Source: Penium margaritaceum (lineage: Eukaryota > Streptophyta > Zygnematophyceae > Desmidiales > Peniaceae). Taken from it: DNA of 64,000 nucleotides. The translations under genes and the position numbers were made by a program. The notes beneath the pieces are model-generated. The model was not told the origin of the DNA and searched no databases. It worked only from the letters and a program-made list of their open reading frames with translations. This document shows positions 54,110 through 64,000 of this stretch, piece by piece. The stretch covers positions 8,798 through 72,797 of the forward strand of contig SZWC01006683.1 of assembly GCA_023375785.1 (NCBI GenBank), written 5' to 3'. The first letter of the stretch is position 1, and the number at the start of each line of letters is the position of its first letter.

Positions 54110-56135
54110 TGCACCCTTAGGCATTGCAGCCCTTCTTGCCATTGTGCCACAACATAGTGGTGGCACCCAGCATGAACACGTAGACACTCCCATTGCACCC
54201 ATCAAGGATCCATATGCAGTCACTTTTCGTGTACCCATCGACAACCACTCAACACTGCTACCGAAAGAAAATTTTTAGGTACAGTGTGGAAACCATGTAG
54301 TACACTACTTGGATAACCGCGTGAAGGGCTCTTGCCCAAGGACCTTATAAGAACTGTGCAAGGACGTTAATGGTGAAGGAAATTTCGGGTCGTGTGGTCC
54401 TTGCCGAGTTCATGTGAGAGTTGATGAGGCACAAGTACACGTCACATCGACCGTCTCCCCTACGTCAACCGGATCATCCACCTTCAAGGCATCCTACCCA
54501 CTAAGTATATTGGGATTGAAGGCTATGGGTAATGTACCAAGGAGGTCAGCAAGACGATCCCCCACAACGCAAGCTTGATGTGCCCGATGCAATGATAGTG
54601 CCTATAGCTGATGATCGAGTATGATCTCCATCTTGGAAGAAAGCTCTAAGACAAAGGTCCTTCAACCCGTAGGCAGTCCGAAGGATTTTCTTGCCCTTCA
54701 TCATAACCTTCATTGAAAGAGACGCGATTAGGATGTCATCCAAGTAGATTAGGATGGCTGTAAAGCTCTCAACTGTCCGTCTGAGAATGAGGGCCAGGTC
54801 GGCGTCACAGTGCACATACCCAACACGTGTATGTGTGCTGTTGATCACCTGGCTTGAAGACCAGGTGTTATAGCTTAAGGCCATACAAGGCATTGCGTAA
54901 GTACTAGACCTTGTCAATGACTTCGAAGCCAGGTGGCTAGACCATGTAGATATCCTCCTCTAGGATGCCATGGAGAAACACATTGTTCACATCCATTTGG
55001 TACAACTCCCAGTCATGGTGAGCAACAACCTCAAACGTAGCACGAGTGGTGGTCATGTGGCCAACAACTATAAGGTATGTGTGAAATCTATACCCTCAAC
55101 CTTTGAGAACCCCTGGCACGGATCAGGCGTCATCAAGGAAGAGCACCGAGTGATCAAGACACATGCCTTGAGACTCCGCTATACCATGACAAGGTCAGTT
55201 GCAACATCGCAAGCAATCTAGAGCTCTTGAAAGACCAACTCATGATCAACAGGGCATGCTAGGTGCACCTGAGTAGTTCTCCTGAACTCTTGAGCCAAGG
55301 GCCTTTGTGCCTAGCTCGCCACGTTATGCCAGACGGGACTCACACTAGCAGGGGAGCAGGTTTGCCAGAGGCGACCAGCACTTGCATGAGAGTAGGTGTG
55401 CCATGAGGAACTGAGAAGTACACGAAAGTAGGTGTGTGAGAGGGAACTAACGAGGCCACTAGAAAGATGGCGAAAATGGGCGGATTGTCATCAGCCAGAG
55501 ACCGGATTGCAGGTGAGGAGGCCTGGACGGACTGATCCACATGTCTAGACTCCCCCATCCGTAGATCTAGACATAGGTGGGAAGATGGTTGGCAGCCAGC
55601 AATAGAAATGATGGACAAGTTGCGGTAGGTGAGAGCCTCAAAGAAGACAGCATCTCAAGACTCGACGATGTCATGAGAAGTGCAATCCCAAAAGTGCTAG
55701 GCCTTGATAGAAAGGAAATGCTGAGGAAGGTACACATGCGATTCCAAGGTGAGACCTTGAACCTATGTTATTCCTCGGTGTACAAGATGTATTCCAGGGA
55801 TCCTCAAACATGAGCATGATGGAGGTCGACGCGATGGCCAAACCACAGCTTGCACGACGTGACATGATCCGGAAGAGGACCGTTTTGCAAGGGGTTCCGG
55901 ACCCCCTCAAAGGCAAAGTAATCTAGACAAACAAAATTCAACCACATGGTGTATACCGCAGCCTTCATGGTGCGGCTCAGACACGCCGTTCTGTTATGGT
56001 GTAGCAGGGGCGGAGAGCTGGTGAAAAACTCTGTGTTTAGCAAAGAATGTGTCCATCTTGCCTAAGAGCCCACCACTCTCCCGGAACATGTGAGAGCAGG
56101 ATGAATCCAAATGACCACAATTTCAGGCGTGTAAG
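54110..56135 (-). mobile_element. Copia-7, fragment of the Copia-1 family
   Basis: Minus-strand integrase C-terminal part (about 55660-56135; FEGVRNPLQNGPLPDHVTSC matches FEGFAYMTW..HGPLPDHVT of Copia-1), a degraded linker (55200-55650), RT (54540-55130; AILIYLDDILIA, LRTAYGLKDLC) and RNase H remnant (54110-54240). Gag, protease and LTRs are absent. Very degraded and old, more than ten breaks. Confidence 0.82.
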
Positions 56136-56640
56136 GACTCGATAGAAATCCTTTGTAATAACTTGTACTTGTTCTTTGTTTCGTGCCCTTCAAGTACAAG
56201 AAACAGAATCGCCTTCTGAGATCTGCGATGCTTCCGAGTTTAGGGACGACACGAAAACCGCAACTTTTTTAACTTCTGCACAAAACCACCACCCCTTCCT
56301 TGACCATCTTCTGCCGCATCATCGCTCCAATTGTGCTCAATTTAGAAAACCTTCATGTTTCCATCATCGTTCTTGATAGTGACATCATCACCAACATTGA
56401 GATAGATTTTTCGACAGAGGCATCAATGTTGGCCAGCATTGCATATCCTCAAGAAACACCATCGGTTTCTCATTTGGACCATTCTGATATTCCGACCCAT
56501 ACCAAGCCACACCTGACGCGCCAGTTTGTGACAGAGGCAAGGGGTTGGTAGACCCAACCTCTTCCTCCTTCTTGGGCTGCATGAGTCCATATTCATAGTC
56601 AATCGCAATCAATGAGCTTCGTTGGACGCAGGATGACATG
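56136..56640. other. Unassigned sequence between Copia-7 and Copia-8
   Basis: Short frames on both strands, the longest 83 residues. Nothing recognised. Confidence 0.5.
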
Positions 56641-59600
56641 CACCGCTAGGAGAAACATCAGAATGAAGCATTGCAAGAGATTGCGGTGTCATTGAGGGGG
56701 CTTCCAAGAGCCTCACAATAGACACGAGGAGGTCATGCTGGATCGCTCCCATCCATTCAAAAGTCTACGTCCTACACAACAATGCAACCTCAGCATGTCC
56801 GATCACAGATTGGCACATAGGATGAGGAGGAGATAAGGGGATCACACACATGAGGATGAAATCCGTATCCTTGAGAAGCACATTCATGAGTTGCATCTAG
56901 GATCAGAGCCTCTCACTTTGCCACCTTCTTACTATGAGGATCAACCACGTCATTTAGCAACACTCAATTTTGTGGCGTTTCTCTTGTCGGTGGTCTCCCT
57001 GTACCTCGCCCACCTTCTCCCAACCCTAAGGTCGTCTTCACCATAGAGTGGCGATTGAATGACTTTGAGAAATATCGTCCTTGCTACCATAGCACCAAGG
57101 ACTTCGACTGTTGGGAGACCCTGTTTCAGGAGTGGGCCGACTCTGATTGCATCCAACACTAGTAAAACACTCAACACCAGACCTGCGATGCTCACTAAGT
57201 CTAGACAGTAGAGAGAGTGATGTGCAACCTGCTCTATGCCAAGTCTCGGAATACTGTGGTCAACTTCCATGTCTTTCTTGGAACGGGGACAGGAGCAGGC
57301 CCGCACCGGGGCTGGGAGCTGGCCCGAACATTCCTTGTTGCAAAGACTTATGCCACAAGGACTGCTTGACTGCCTGAGTTCCACTCTCTCTGCCAAGGTC
57401 CCACGGAGCTTACAGCAGACTACTAGAGATGTGCCATGCTCCTTCACACACGCATTAGAACTAGTGGCAGGATGCAACTGTTGACACTCGGTGCTATCAT
57501 GATGGGGGTGCACTTGGACCACGTGAAGCTCATTACGAGCTTCAAACATGTGGCCCTCTCTGAGTTTTTGCAGTCACTATAGTTGCTTCTTGGGCTCGAC
57601 GATACTTTCTCCAAGCGACATAGACTCATGAGGCTGTTGTCGCTCCTCAGTAGAGTCCACTTATTATAGTGGTGACTACGACCACTCCTACATCCATGTC
57701 CCAATCTTGTAATTCCACCTCTACCTCTTTCTCCTCCTCCTCCTCCTCCTCCTCCTCCTCCTCCTCCTCCTCCTCCTCCTCTACCTTGAGCGGCCAGATG
57801 TAGGACATTATAGTGGCCGCACAAGGGAAGAAGGGGAAAAAGAGGCATTCCAAGGGATAGCAACAGCAGTAGCCAGCGAGTGGTGGTAGTGGATGCTCTA
57901 TCCACTACTACAACTACAAGGGTATCCACCACTACATGGACTGCCAGCAACCCCTTGACTGGACCAGGGTCATGCGCGGCCTTCAACTGACGCACACACA
58001 GTGGATGTCCTTCGGTTACACATGAGCGAGTTGCGTCACTATTATGTCAGTAGCAGACGCTCTTGCTTTCCCAGGCGGGAGAGGTGTTCAGGTTCCCTAG
58101 GATCGCAGCATAATGGAACTTTGCTAAATGTTGCTCCTGCAGACTTAGGAAGGTGCAAGTGTGTTGTCATAGCTGGGTGGTCCACGAACAGATTATTCTA
58201 TTGTGTTCGTTGTCTCTAATGATGCTTGTGGGGGAGCTAAGTCGGCTTGTGATGAGGATGGACCTGATAGTACCAACTGGCTTGACGATTCACCGAACAG
58301 TTCTGTTTGTTGCTGTATAGAGCCCTCTGTTACGCGTCCTCCTAAGGATGAGTTTTTTGTGGCATGCAACTTTGTATTGACAACAGCTCGTTAGGTGAGT
58401 GACCTTTAGATCATTGACCGTGGAGCCATCCATCATATGACCTGTCGTTCTAGTGACTTTCTGGCGCTCGATCCCGTTGTATCAATTCAGTCCGTTCGCA
58501 CAACGTCTGGTCACTCTTTGCGAGTTCAGGGTGTCCAGTTGTTGTGTTTCCATGATCCGTCTGCCCCGTTGTACATTTTGGATTCGTTGTCTTTCTCTGC
58601 TCTTGAGCTCAGCCTGCTATTTGTTTGTGCTTACAGCAGGATGGATCTCTTTATTGAGCACTCTACTATCTTTGATGTAGTGTCTGCTCTTGATACTTGT
58701 GCTTTGGTTCTTCATGCTTCACTTGTTCATGACCTGTATGGTGTGTCATACTACACTCCGTCTGTCCCTTCTCCTTCCTCTGCATTTGTGCATGTGCTTT
58801 TCATTGTTGCTCTCTTTCGAGAACATAGTTTTTGCTTAATCGTTGTCTTTGCCATGTAAGCACAGACATTGTGTCCAAACTCATTCAGACTCATCTAGCT
58901 TTTTTTCTTGATGCAGCTTCCTTCGAGAAGCTACCAAAAACCAATTGTCTCTCTTGCGATCAGAATAAGGTGCATTCCCTGACTTCACTTCCCGGACACT
59001 GTGTCCGCTCAAGTTGTTCCACTTGGACGTTCTTGGTCTTCTCCCTGTAGAGTCTCTCTGAAATCGAGGATGTTATGTTCTAACACTAACTGATGACTTA
59101 ACATGGATCATGTGGGTCTACAGCCTCAGCCTGAAGAGCAATGCTGCCATGGCATTTCACTTGTGGCTGGTGATGGCTAAGGGCCTCTTTTGTCACACCC
59201 TCCACAAGTTCCGCTCCAACCTTGGTGGTGAGTTGTTAAGCGAGATGGACATCATTGTTTTCTGAGCATGACTTTTTTCACTAGCTCGCTACCCGTGCTG
59301 CCTGCTGCACCATAGAATAATGAAGTGTCTGAGCGCTCGAACCACACCATAGAGAATACGGTCTGCACCATGCGGCCTGAGTGCAGTCTTCCAGAGTCCT
59401 TGCCTTTGAGGCTTACTCCTACATTACATGGATCCTTAACTACCTATGCATGGTCCTCTTCCAAATCATTTCACGCCCTACATGTCGTGCTTCAGCCATC
59501 TTGTCAACCTCCTCGCACAAGATTGGGGGTCCCTAACCTGCGTCTGCTACACTAAGGACTAACAGGGGTCAAGGTCCACCTTTGGGTTGTGATGCAAGCC

Positions 59601-59700
59601 GTCTGTGATTCAATGTTTCGTTGGTATGTCTTTCCACATGATTGGAAGGATCCCCAAGTCGATTGTGGACGCGGGTCCACAATGCGAATCATGATCCTTG
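56640..59700 (+). mobile_element. Copia-8, fragment of the Copia-1 family
   Basis: The plus strand carries gag (56640-58010; FDCWETLFQEWADS matches FDCWEILFQVW of Copia-1), protease (58410-58740; HHMTCRSSDFLALDPVVSIQ against HHMTCRRSDFVVLGPVTTVR), the GAG-pre-integrase (58832-58975; LNRCLCHVSTDIVSKLIQTH) and integrase (59000-59700). RT, RNase H and both LTRs are missing. Old and heavily broken, more than ten breaks. The orientation is opposite to Copia-7. Confidence 0.85.
57728..57782. repeat. (CTC/TCC)n microsatellite in Copia-8 gag
   Basis: About 17 CTC repeats. They correspond to the serine-rich stretch in the Copia-1 gag (1115-1145), which is itself built of TCC/TCT codons, so a coding low-complexity tract has expanded here. 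Confidence 0.9.
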
Positions 59701-60215
59701 TCTCTCCCTATATGACATGCAACTTGACTGGTGATGGAATGAGATAACCCTCTTAGCTGCTGTCCGTGTAAGAGAGGATAATGTGTGTTACAATGCGACA
59801 GATGACACTAAGTTAGGCTTAAAGACGGACAAGATATGCTTGAAGAACATAAGAGTTAAGTTGAAACAAACAAACAAGTGTGTACATGAGGTCTCATCCA
59901 CGTACGCGCAGGTATGCGCTCAAGTCCAGCCAACTGGATAGAAGATGGATGAACCCGGTTGCAAGCTCCAAAAAAGCAACAAAGGAGATCCTGACAAACG
60001 TATGGGCTCCTCGGTTGTTTAAACAATAAACTGAAAGAAACAATAGGTGCAGAAACAAAAAATCCACGCAATTGTATCATGCATGAGCAAGGACAGCCCC
60101 ATTGAGAAAATGGAGGCCGGGAGTGATGGTTTTCACGCATCTCTCATTGTACTCTGTTGTGTCCTCCCGGTTTGTGTACATCGACGTGCAGATGACTTTC
60201 GGCGAGACTCGATGC
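59701..60215. other. Unassigned spacer before Copia-9
   Basis: No motif seen. The left part may be degraded Copia-8 sequence. Confidence 0.5.
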
Positions 60216-60974
60216 TGTTGGAGTGTCACTTGGTGGAGCCGACGCGCGCTGAGGCCCACGCACCGTTCTCTAGAGCCTCCTCCCTCCGGTGATGCGCTCA
60301 GCTCCATCGGCAGGCTTCCTTGGCGGTCGGCCCGCCGGCGGTCACTGCCACTGCAGATGCTCTTTCCTTGCACCCAGCTCTGTTTCTGGTTGTGGCATTG
60401 CATCTGCAGCGTCATGCTGTGCCTAGGGTCCATGTCTCCTGCTGTGTGGCCCTGTTTGGCATCACTGACAATCGTAGGCACTGCCCGGGTTCGGGCAGCC
60501 ATAACTCTTTGCTGCTGTTTTTCTAGCTGATTCTGACCACACGACTGCGTTTGCAGTGTCGGTAACATGGTTTGGTCCGATTTTCAGGCAAAACAGACGA
60601 CGCCCAGGTTTTGGGCTGTTTGACGTCTGGCAGGGCTCAACGAGAAAACCCTGCCTGCCAGAAAATAGGTCTAAGACTATTTTCTGATTGGCTGGTTAGC
60701 TGAGTAACAAGTTCTACACTAGTGGGGGGGGGGGCTAGAACTTGGAGGGGTCTCCCATTGTTGCTCATTCTTCATTGCTAATCAGTTGCTTTCAGTTTCT
60801 AGCTGCTTTCTGGCGCTAAAACTAGCACACACACTTCTAAGTAACAAACCCAGAGCTTCCAGACTTAATCTCTAGAGCAGTAGACTGAGGGGGCAGCAGA
60901 CTTAAGCAACGAGCATGGAAGCCCGCACGCTGCATCAACAACACTGTTGCCCCAACCCGCTGCCTAGTATTTCT
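60216..60974 (+). repeat. Copia-9 5' LTR
   Basis: Proposed start TGTTGGAGTGTCACTTGG. The end is placed just before the primer site. About 760 bp. The partner is outside the window, so both limits are inferred. It contains two consecutive hairpins at 60626-60684. Confidence 0.65.
60626..60684 (+). repeat. Two consecutive inverted repeats in the Copia-9 LTR
   Basis: TCTGGCAGG (60626-60634) pairs with CCTGCCAGA (60654-60662). GAAAATAG (60661-60668) pairs with CTATTTTC (60677-60684). Both pairings are perfect. Their position inside the LTR could matter for transcript ends. Confidence 0.7.
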
Positions 60975-60978
60975 GTCG

Positions 60979-60991
60979 TGGTATCAGAGCC
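60979..60991 (+). promoter_or_regulatory. Copia-9 primer-binding site
   Basis: TGGTATCAGAGCC, a perfect match to the initiator Met tRNA 3' end core. Confidence 0.92.
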
Positions 60992-61059
60992 ACAGCATAG
61001 CGGAAGACAAACGTACAGGTGCCAAACAACGCCGGCGGACCCCCATACGCGCCAGTGCA

Positions 61060-61182
61060 GGGGAAATGCTGCCGGATTTTTTCCGGCAGCATTGACCCGC
61101 CTGGTGGCAGCGTCAGAATTTCTCCCATGGCCACTGGGCCAGGGGAAATGCTGCCAGATTTTTTTCGGCAGCATTGACCCCC
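61060..61182 (+). repeat. Duplicated hairpin in the Copia-9 leader
   Basis: AATGCTGCCGGA (61065-61076), five T, then TCCGGCAGCATT (61082-61093): a perfect 12-bp stem. A second copy 82 bases on (61147-61175) keeps AATGCTGCC and the matching arm GGCAGCATT. Both copies are preceded by CAGGGGA and followed by GACCC. Confidence 0.88.
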
Positions 61183-62270
61183 CACGCTTGACGCAAGGAG
61201 GTGAGCGGCAGGCCACGTCAGGCGCTTGCTGGCGACAACGCACGCGGCGATGTCCTCCAGGTGTGACTGACAGTAGCAGCCAGCAGCAGCAGCAGCAGCT
61301 TGTCGTGGCAGCCAGCACTGGCAGCAGCGGCCAGCCGTAGCAACACACAGTAGTAGCTGGCTGCAGCGGCAGCTCGCAACAGCTCGCAGCAGCAGCAGCC
61401 GGCGGCAGCAGCAGGAGCAAGAGCGGCTGTAGCGATAGCTGCAGCAGTAGCAACCGCAGCTGCCCACAGCCCGCTGCTCGCTTCGAGCACCGAGCTGCTG
61501 GCAACGAGCTCACTACTCGTAGCGAGCAACGAGCAACGAGCAGCGAGGAGCAAGCTTGCTGCTCGTGGCTCGTCGCTTGAAGCGAGCAGCAAGCTCATAG
61601 CGACGAGCAAGAAAGAAAAGAAAAAAAGGGGATCCCCTACAGTCGTAGCAGCAGCAGTAGCAGCAGTAGCCACAGTAGCAGCAGTAGTAGTCGTAACCGC
61701 AGCAGCGGCAGCAGCAGCCGCAGTAGCAACAGCAGCAGCGGCAGCTGCAGCAGTAGCAGTAGCAGCAACAGCAGCAAAAATAGTAGCAACAACAGCTTCA
61801 GCCCCATAGCAGCGGCTACATCAACCGTTGCTGACATCAGCGGTCGTTTGCTGGTGTCACTACTGACATCACTGCTGATGTCATCAACAAAAAAAGGGGA
61901 GGGCAGTAGCACTGTACACACCGTAGGAGCATCTGCTCATGTCAGCCATCCTCGGCTGACATCACTACTGACATGAGCAGCACACAACAAAAAAAAAGAA
62001 AGAAACAAAACGGGAAGAGAGGTACCATAAGCCACCATGATTAACCCACCCCACTGAGGAGGGGTCCTTCTCTGTTGGGGGTAACCCCAGCCCCCCTTTC
62101 CTGCAGCAAATGCAGCAGCTGCAACAACAGCACCAGCAGCGGCAGCAACAACGGCAGCAGCAGGAGTAGCAACAGCAGCAACAGCAGCAGCCCTCTGCCG
62201 TCGCTGGTTGCAATGCTAACCCCTTGGCTGCTCTTTAGCAACAGCTCACCGCCTTGACGCAGTAGCTTGC
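61183..62270 (+). repeat. Triplet-rich leader of Copia-9
   Basis: CAG/AGC/GTA triplets dominate 61270-61480, 61640-61800 and 62100-62200, with GAGCAACGAGC-type repeats at 61480-61600. Long frames here are composition artefacts. The layout echoes the LARD-1 leader. Confidence 0.8.
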
Positions 62271-63330
62271 AGTGTTGCAGCCATTGGCCTCCCAGTCAGC
62301 CACCAGTCTGCTACCACCATTCATCCCTCCCGGGCACGCCAGCCTTGCTGTGTCTGCTGCTATGCATTACCTTGTGCAGCAACAGACTCAGCACCCACGA
62401 CAGACGGTGACCTCCGTCCTTGGCCCCACTCTAGGCGCCGGCCGCAGGCGGAAGGACTTTGAGACGCCGCCCCCGCCACTTCAGGCCGGCGAGCAGTTCG
62501 GAAGCTGGGAGCTCAAATTCTGGATCTAGGCCCTGGGTGAGGGCCTGTGGGCATACTACACCCTCCTTTATGACCCCACCCAGGCCGACTAGTTGTATGA
62601 CGCTAGTCGCGCCGTCCGAGCCCTCGTCCCAATCCCCCCTCCGGCTTCCCGCCTGGCCCTAGAGCCTTTCCTTGGCGACTTCACAGCTGGCGCCACCCCA
62701 AACCCTGCAGCCGCGTGGCACGTCCTCACCCGGCCCCATCGCCTGTCTAGTGACGCTGAGACCAGCCGTCTGCTCAGGAGTTCAACTCCCTACACATGGG
62801 GGAGACCGAGACAGTCACTGCCTACTGGCAGTGGACGGAGGACATCCTTCGTCGTCTCGGCAGAACTGCCCCACCCCCTCTGGCCGCGCTCTTCTCCATC
62901 AAGCGCGTTGCCACCAGTGCATACGCGGACGTCTTCGTGCACTACCCCCAGGACGTCCTCTCCACCATGGCGGCCCAAGCAACCCTCATGCCTTGGGCAT
63001 ACAAGCTCTTCCTTCGTATTGAGGAAGCTCGTCTGGAATCCCAGCTCCAGCGCACGGAGGCGCTTGCTTCCCCTGCCATCGCCTTCCCTGGCGTCGCCTC
63101 CGTGGCCGTCGCTTCCCCCTCCATAGCTACCTCATCATCTTTGGGGAAGAAGAAGAAAAGCCAGAACGAGAAAGGCAAGGGTCCGCCGCAACAGCAGCAG
63201 GAGCAGCCGTCGACCAGGTCCAGCGGTGGTGGCTCGGTCGGCCACAACTGTGGCCAGCCCGGGCATGGATGGTACACGTGCCCTCTCCCGACGAACGAGG
63301 CGCACGTCATCTCCACCATGCGTCGTTAGC
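62270..63330 (+). pseudogene. Copia-9 gag
   Basis: Capsid-like region with PPPLQAGEQFGSWELKFW near 62475, TAYWQWTEDILRRLGR near 62817, and LMPWAYKLFLRIEEARLESQ near 62985. A basic KKKKSQNEKGKG patch and a CCHC-like nucleocapsid stretch (near 63240-63290) follow. Role as particle protein by family. A few breaks. Confidence 0.8.
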
Positions 63331-64000
63331 GGGAGTGCCGTCTCTCCTCTCCCGCCGTCGATGCCACCGGCCCTGAAGCCTTGACCTCGTCTAGCAGTTC
63401 CGCCAATCCGACAGCTCCGCCAGTCCAGCAGACACCCGCGCCACAGCAGTACTATCCGCAGCCGTCGGCGCCTCTATTCCCATCACCGGCACTGTCCCTC
63501 CCTTACCCGGGCTCCGGTTCTGTCACTCCGCACTTGGTCAACACTCCCAGACCGTCCTCCCGTGAGCATCAGATGGAGCAGTTCATCGCTCTCCACCTCG
63601 GCCGGACACACCCTCCTCCCCAGGGAAGTGCGAGTTGCATCACCTCCTGCTCTCCTGTCCAGCCTTGCATGACTGAGACTGAACTACGGTTGTACCCCAT
63701 TTCCTCGTCTGTCTCGTCGTCTCCCATGGTCTCCTCTACCCCTTCCTATATCGACGTTGCGTGGCTTAACGATTGGCATTCTCGGTTTGCGCCTCCTTCC
63801 ACTGCTTCCGCGTCCCTTGCTTGCTCCCATATGACCATTAGCGATCTGGCGACCCCAGTCCCGAACCCTGCTGAGACCTGATCATCGACTCCGGGGCCAC
63901 ACATCACATGACGACCTCTCGTTAGGCCTTCAGTATGCTTAGTCCTGTAGGCGATGTCTCCGGTGTCCGGACGAGCTCCGGACAGGTGTTGCCTGTCCGT
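63331..64000 (+). pseudogene. Copia-9 linker and protease start
   Basis: A Ser/Pro-rich linker with the RNA-binding-helix-like REHQMEQFIALHLGRTHPPP (63560-63620) leads to the aspartic protease motif IIDSGATHHMTTSR near 63880-63925 and GDVSGVRTSSGQVLPV at the window end. It aligns with Copia-1 1750-1890. Confidence 0.82.

Larger units (their letters stand above)
60216..64000 (+). mobile_element. Copia-9, 5' part of a Ty1/copia element
   Basis: 5' LTR about 60216-60974, primer site 60979-60991, long triplet-rich leader with paired hairpins, gag about 62270-63330, variable region to 63870, and protease start (LIIDSGATHHMTTSR) at 63878-63925, running off the window. The gag matches the Copia-1 gag in layout (LMPWAYKLFLRIEEARLE against LLPWTHQLFLQVTSAHEA), so it is a distant relative. 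Few breaks in the visible part. Confidence 0.87.

Noticed and set aside
56300-56551. 83-residue frames on both strands as a possible small gene
   Set aside because: No motif, no context. Similar-length frames occur on the other strand by chance.
54110-59700. A single Copia element inverted in the middle
   Set aside because: Both fragments include the same integrase region, so they must be two copies.
60979-60991. tRNA gene fragment
   Set aside because: Only the 12-13 bases complementary to the tRNA end are present, right after an LTR: a primer site, not a tRNA gene.
60935-62241. Several 80-190-residue frames rich in Cys, Leu, Ala or Ser on both strands
   Set aside because: Same cause: triplet-repeat leader of Copia-9.

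Overview
This is a transposable-element graveyard from a nuclear eukaryotic genome. I found no convincing host gene, rRNA, tRNA, CRISPR array or bacterial-type operon. Repeated initiator-Met-tRNA primer sites (TGGTATCAGAGC type), several Ty1/copia lineages, chromodomain-bearing Ty3/gypsy elements (chromoviruses) and a BED-finger hAT transposase point to the green lineage. A Penelope-like reverse-transcriptase fragment fits a streptophyte alga or a non-flowering plant better than a typical angiosperm. Chara or a relative is possible, but that is inference at low confidence. The assembly is a draft: one 356-base gap and two single-N joins, one of which sits inside a tandem duplication.

Layout. 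1-6124: a nearly complete Copia element (Copia-1, +) cut by the window start. 6125-18071: a chromovirus (Gypsy-1, -) split in its reverse transcriptase by a 6.4-kb non-autonomous LTR element (LARD-1, 8606-14981, +) that has LTRs, primer site and polypurine tract but no pol. 18072-23949: a second copy of the same chromovirus family (Gypsy-2, +), placed head-to-head with Gypsy-1 at the 5' LTRs. 24103-29753: a third copy (Gypsy-3, -), with a Penelope-like RT fragment between its gag and 5' LTR. 29821-40860: a fourth copy (Gypsy-4, -), split by a young, well-preserved Copia element (Copia-3, 31457-39187, -).

40870-48685: an old Copia (Copia-5, -) split by Copia-4 (41374-46652, +). 47790-48685 is an LTR that seems to serve both Copia-5 (5' side) and Copia-6 (3' side, 48686-52320, -). 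52320-53202: the N-terminal part of a hAT transposase, followed by hAT-like subterminal sequence. 54110-56135 (-) and 56640-59700 (+): two old fragments of the Copia-1 family facing away from each other. 60216-64000: the start of another Copia (Copia-9, +) with 5' LTR, primer site, hairpin-bearing leader, gag and the first bases of protease.

How the parts relate. Nesting gives a time order: the Gypsy family is oldest, LARD-1 (LTRs about 10% different) and Copia-4 (LTRs about 13% different) are intermediate, and Copia-3 (LTRs about 1% different over the part compared) is youngest. The least familiar item is LARD-1: its reading frames match no family I know, and a segment of its own LTR appears to have been amplified into a tandem array beside its 3' LTR. 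Identities quoted are by eye, not computed.
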